NCBI GenBank assembly: GCA_020047835.1
Contig: JAIFNJ010000190.1
Coordinates: forward strand, 1-6,159
Direction of reading: 5' to 3'
Origin: Bacteroidota bacterium
Lineage (GTDB): Bacteria; Bacteroidota; Bacteroidia; Bacteroidales; SZUA-534
DNA: 6,159 nt
Below the pieces are notes generated by a model. The model worked only from the letters and a program-made list of their open reading frames with translations. It made no database searches and was not told the origin of the DNA. The translations under genes were made by a program, and so were the position numbers. Shown here piece by piece: positions 5,377-6,159 of this stretch (position 1 is the stretch's first letter; every line of letters starts with the position of its first letter).

Positions 5377-6159
5377 GGTACATACAATCCATTCACCGCA
5401 TTAAAATCAATGTTTGAGCCATCGGTTGGAAAAGAATAACCTTTGGTGTAAACGTCATCCAAATTAATGTTGCTTTGATTTTGAGGATTATTGGATTCCA
5501 TCTCTTTCATGCGCTTCATATGATTGCGGTAGGCTTCCATATCTTTATCGCCACGCCCGGAAATATTGATGACCACCGTTTCGCCTTTTTTGAAATCCAT
5601 TTTTTTGAGTGCCGCTAATGCATGCGCCGATTCCAGAGCCGGTATAATCCCTTCCATGTGCGTGAGTTCAAATGCAGCTGTTAATGCTTCTTCATCAGTA
5701 GCACGGATAAACTCGGCCCTTTTTGAAGTAAACAAATGTGAATGTAACGGGCCAATTCCCGGGTAATCCAATCCGGCTGAAATGGAATAGGGCTCCACAA
5801 TTTGTCCGTCATCGGTTTGCATCAACATGGTCATGCTCCCGTGAATAATCCCGGGACGGCCTGCTGCCATGGTGGCTGCTGTTTCACCGGTTTCCAATCC
5901 TTTTCCGTCGGCTTCCACAGCCACCAGTTTAACCTTTGGTTCGTCCAGATAATGGTAAAAAGCACCCGCAGCATTGCTGCCACCACCTACGCAGGCTATA
6001 ATGGTATCGGGTAGGGGCGAGCCGGTCTGTTCCTGCAATTGGGTTTTCATTTCGGCGCTTATCACCGATTGAAACCGGGAAACCATATCGGGGTATGGAT
6101 GTGGACCAACTACGGAACCAATGATATAATGGGTTTCTTCGGGGTGGTTAATCCAATCG
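5373..6159 (-). CDS. trpB: Tryptophan synthase beta subunit, N-terminus outside window
   Basis: The frame is open from the window edge to TAG at 5373-5375, giving about 262 C-terminal residues. The first are DWINHPEETHYIIGSVVGPH, typical of the middle of TrpB; roughly the first 150 residues are missing. TrpB is a PLP enzyme that joins indole and serine to make tryptophan in an alpha2-beta2 complex with TrpA. Visible family motifs are GPHPYPDMVSRFQSVI, ACVGGGSNAAG (the glycine-rich loop that holds the PLP phosphate), SISAGLDYPGIGPLHSHL, ATDEEAL, EGIIPALESAHALA and INISGRGDKDM, whose Ser contacts the PLP ring nitrogen. ATG at 6084-6086 is an internal Met, not the start. After SGRGDKDM the protein continues for 54 residues, about 40 more than in E. 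coli TrpB, ending DGSNIDFNAVNGLYVP. trpA follows, so these are probably the last two genes of a trp operon. Confidence 0.96.
   Translation of the reverse strand, partial: DWINHPEETHYIIGSVVGPHPYPDMVSRFQSVISAEMKTQLQEQTGSPLPDTIIACVGGGSNAAGAFYHYLDEPKVKLVAVEADGKGLETGETAATMAAGRPGIIHGSMTMLMQTDDGQIVEPYSISAGLDYPGIGPLHSHLFTSKRAEFIRATDEEALTAAFELTHMEGIIPALESAHALAALKKMDFKKGETVVINISGRGDKDMEAYRNHMKRMKEMESNNPQNQSNINLDDVYTKGYSFPTDGSNIDFNAVNGLYVP

Noticed and set aside
5373..6086. Complete short gene starting at ATG 6086
   Set aside because: The frame stays open upstream and encodes conserved TrpB sequence to the window edge, so this Met is internal.

Overview
The window most likely comes from a member of the Bacteroidota. 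One gene belongs to a family I know only from that phylum (DUF4494). Its promoter matches the Bacteroidota -7 consensus TAnnTTTG. Genes lack Shine-Dalgarno sequences, and the DNA is AT-rich by eye. I cannot place it below phylum. It looks like ordinary chromosome carrying one small domesticated mobile-element locus.

Left part, minus strand: bases 1-1071 hold the N-terminal 357 residues of a secreted protein of unknown function, cut off by the window edge. Bases 1272-1787 hold a DUF4494 protein with its own promoter (about 1808-1838) and a clear intrinsic terminator (1207-1241).

Middle, plus strand: a probable two-gene operon starts from a divergent intergenic region. It encodes a small nitroreductase-family flavoprotein (1923-2471) and, 13 bases later, a DnaQ-type DEDDh exonuclease fused to a UvrC/Cho-like GIY-YIG nuclease with a UvrC-type cysteine cluster (2485-3855), probably a DNA repair enzyme.

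Bases 3893-4541 are the most interesting part. A single-domain Y1 HUH transposase (3996-4448) is flanked by two modules of about 91 bases in inverted orientation. Each module has the same order: a GC-rich REP-like hairpin, a second TTAG-started hairpin, an AT-rich spacer, and another REP-like hairpin. This is the layout of a REP-associated tyrosine transposase (RAYT) locus, or 'REPtron'. The outermost downstream hairpin starts with the stop codon of trpA.

Right part, minus strand: trpA (4539-5309) and the C-terminal two thirds of trpB (5373 to the window end) form the end of a tryptophan biosynthesis operon. Between them is a 63-base gap carrying a degenerate 9-base tandem repeat. TrpB has an unusual C-terminal tail of about 40 extra residues. 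The two proteins would form the tryptophan synthase complex. The RAYT locus sits between the convergent repair and trp operons.
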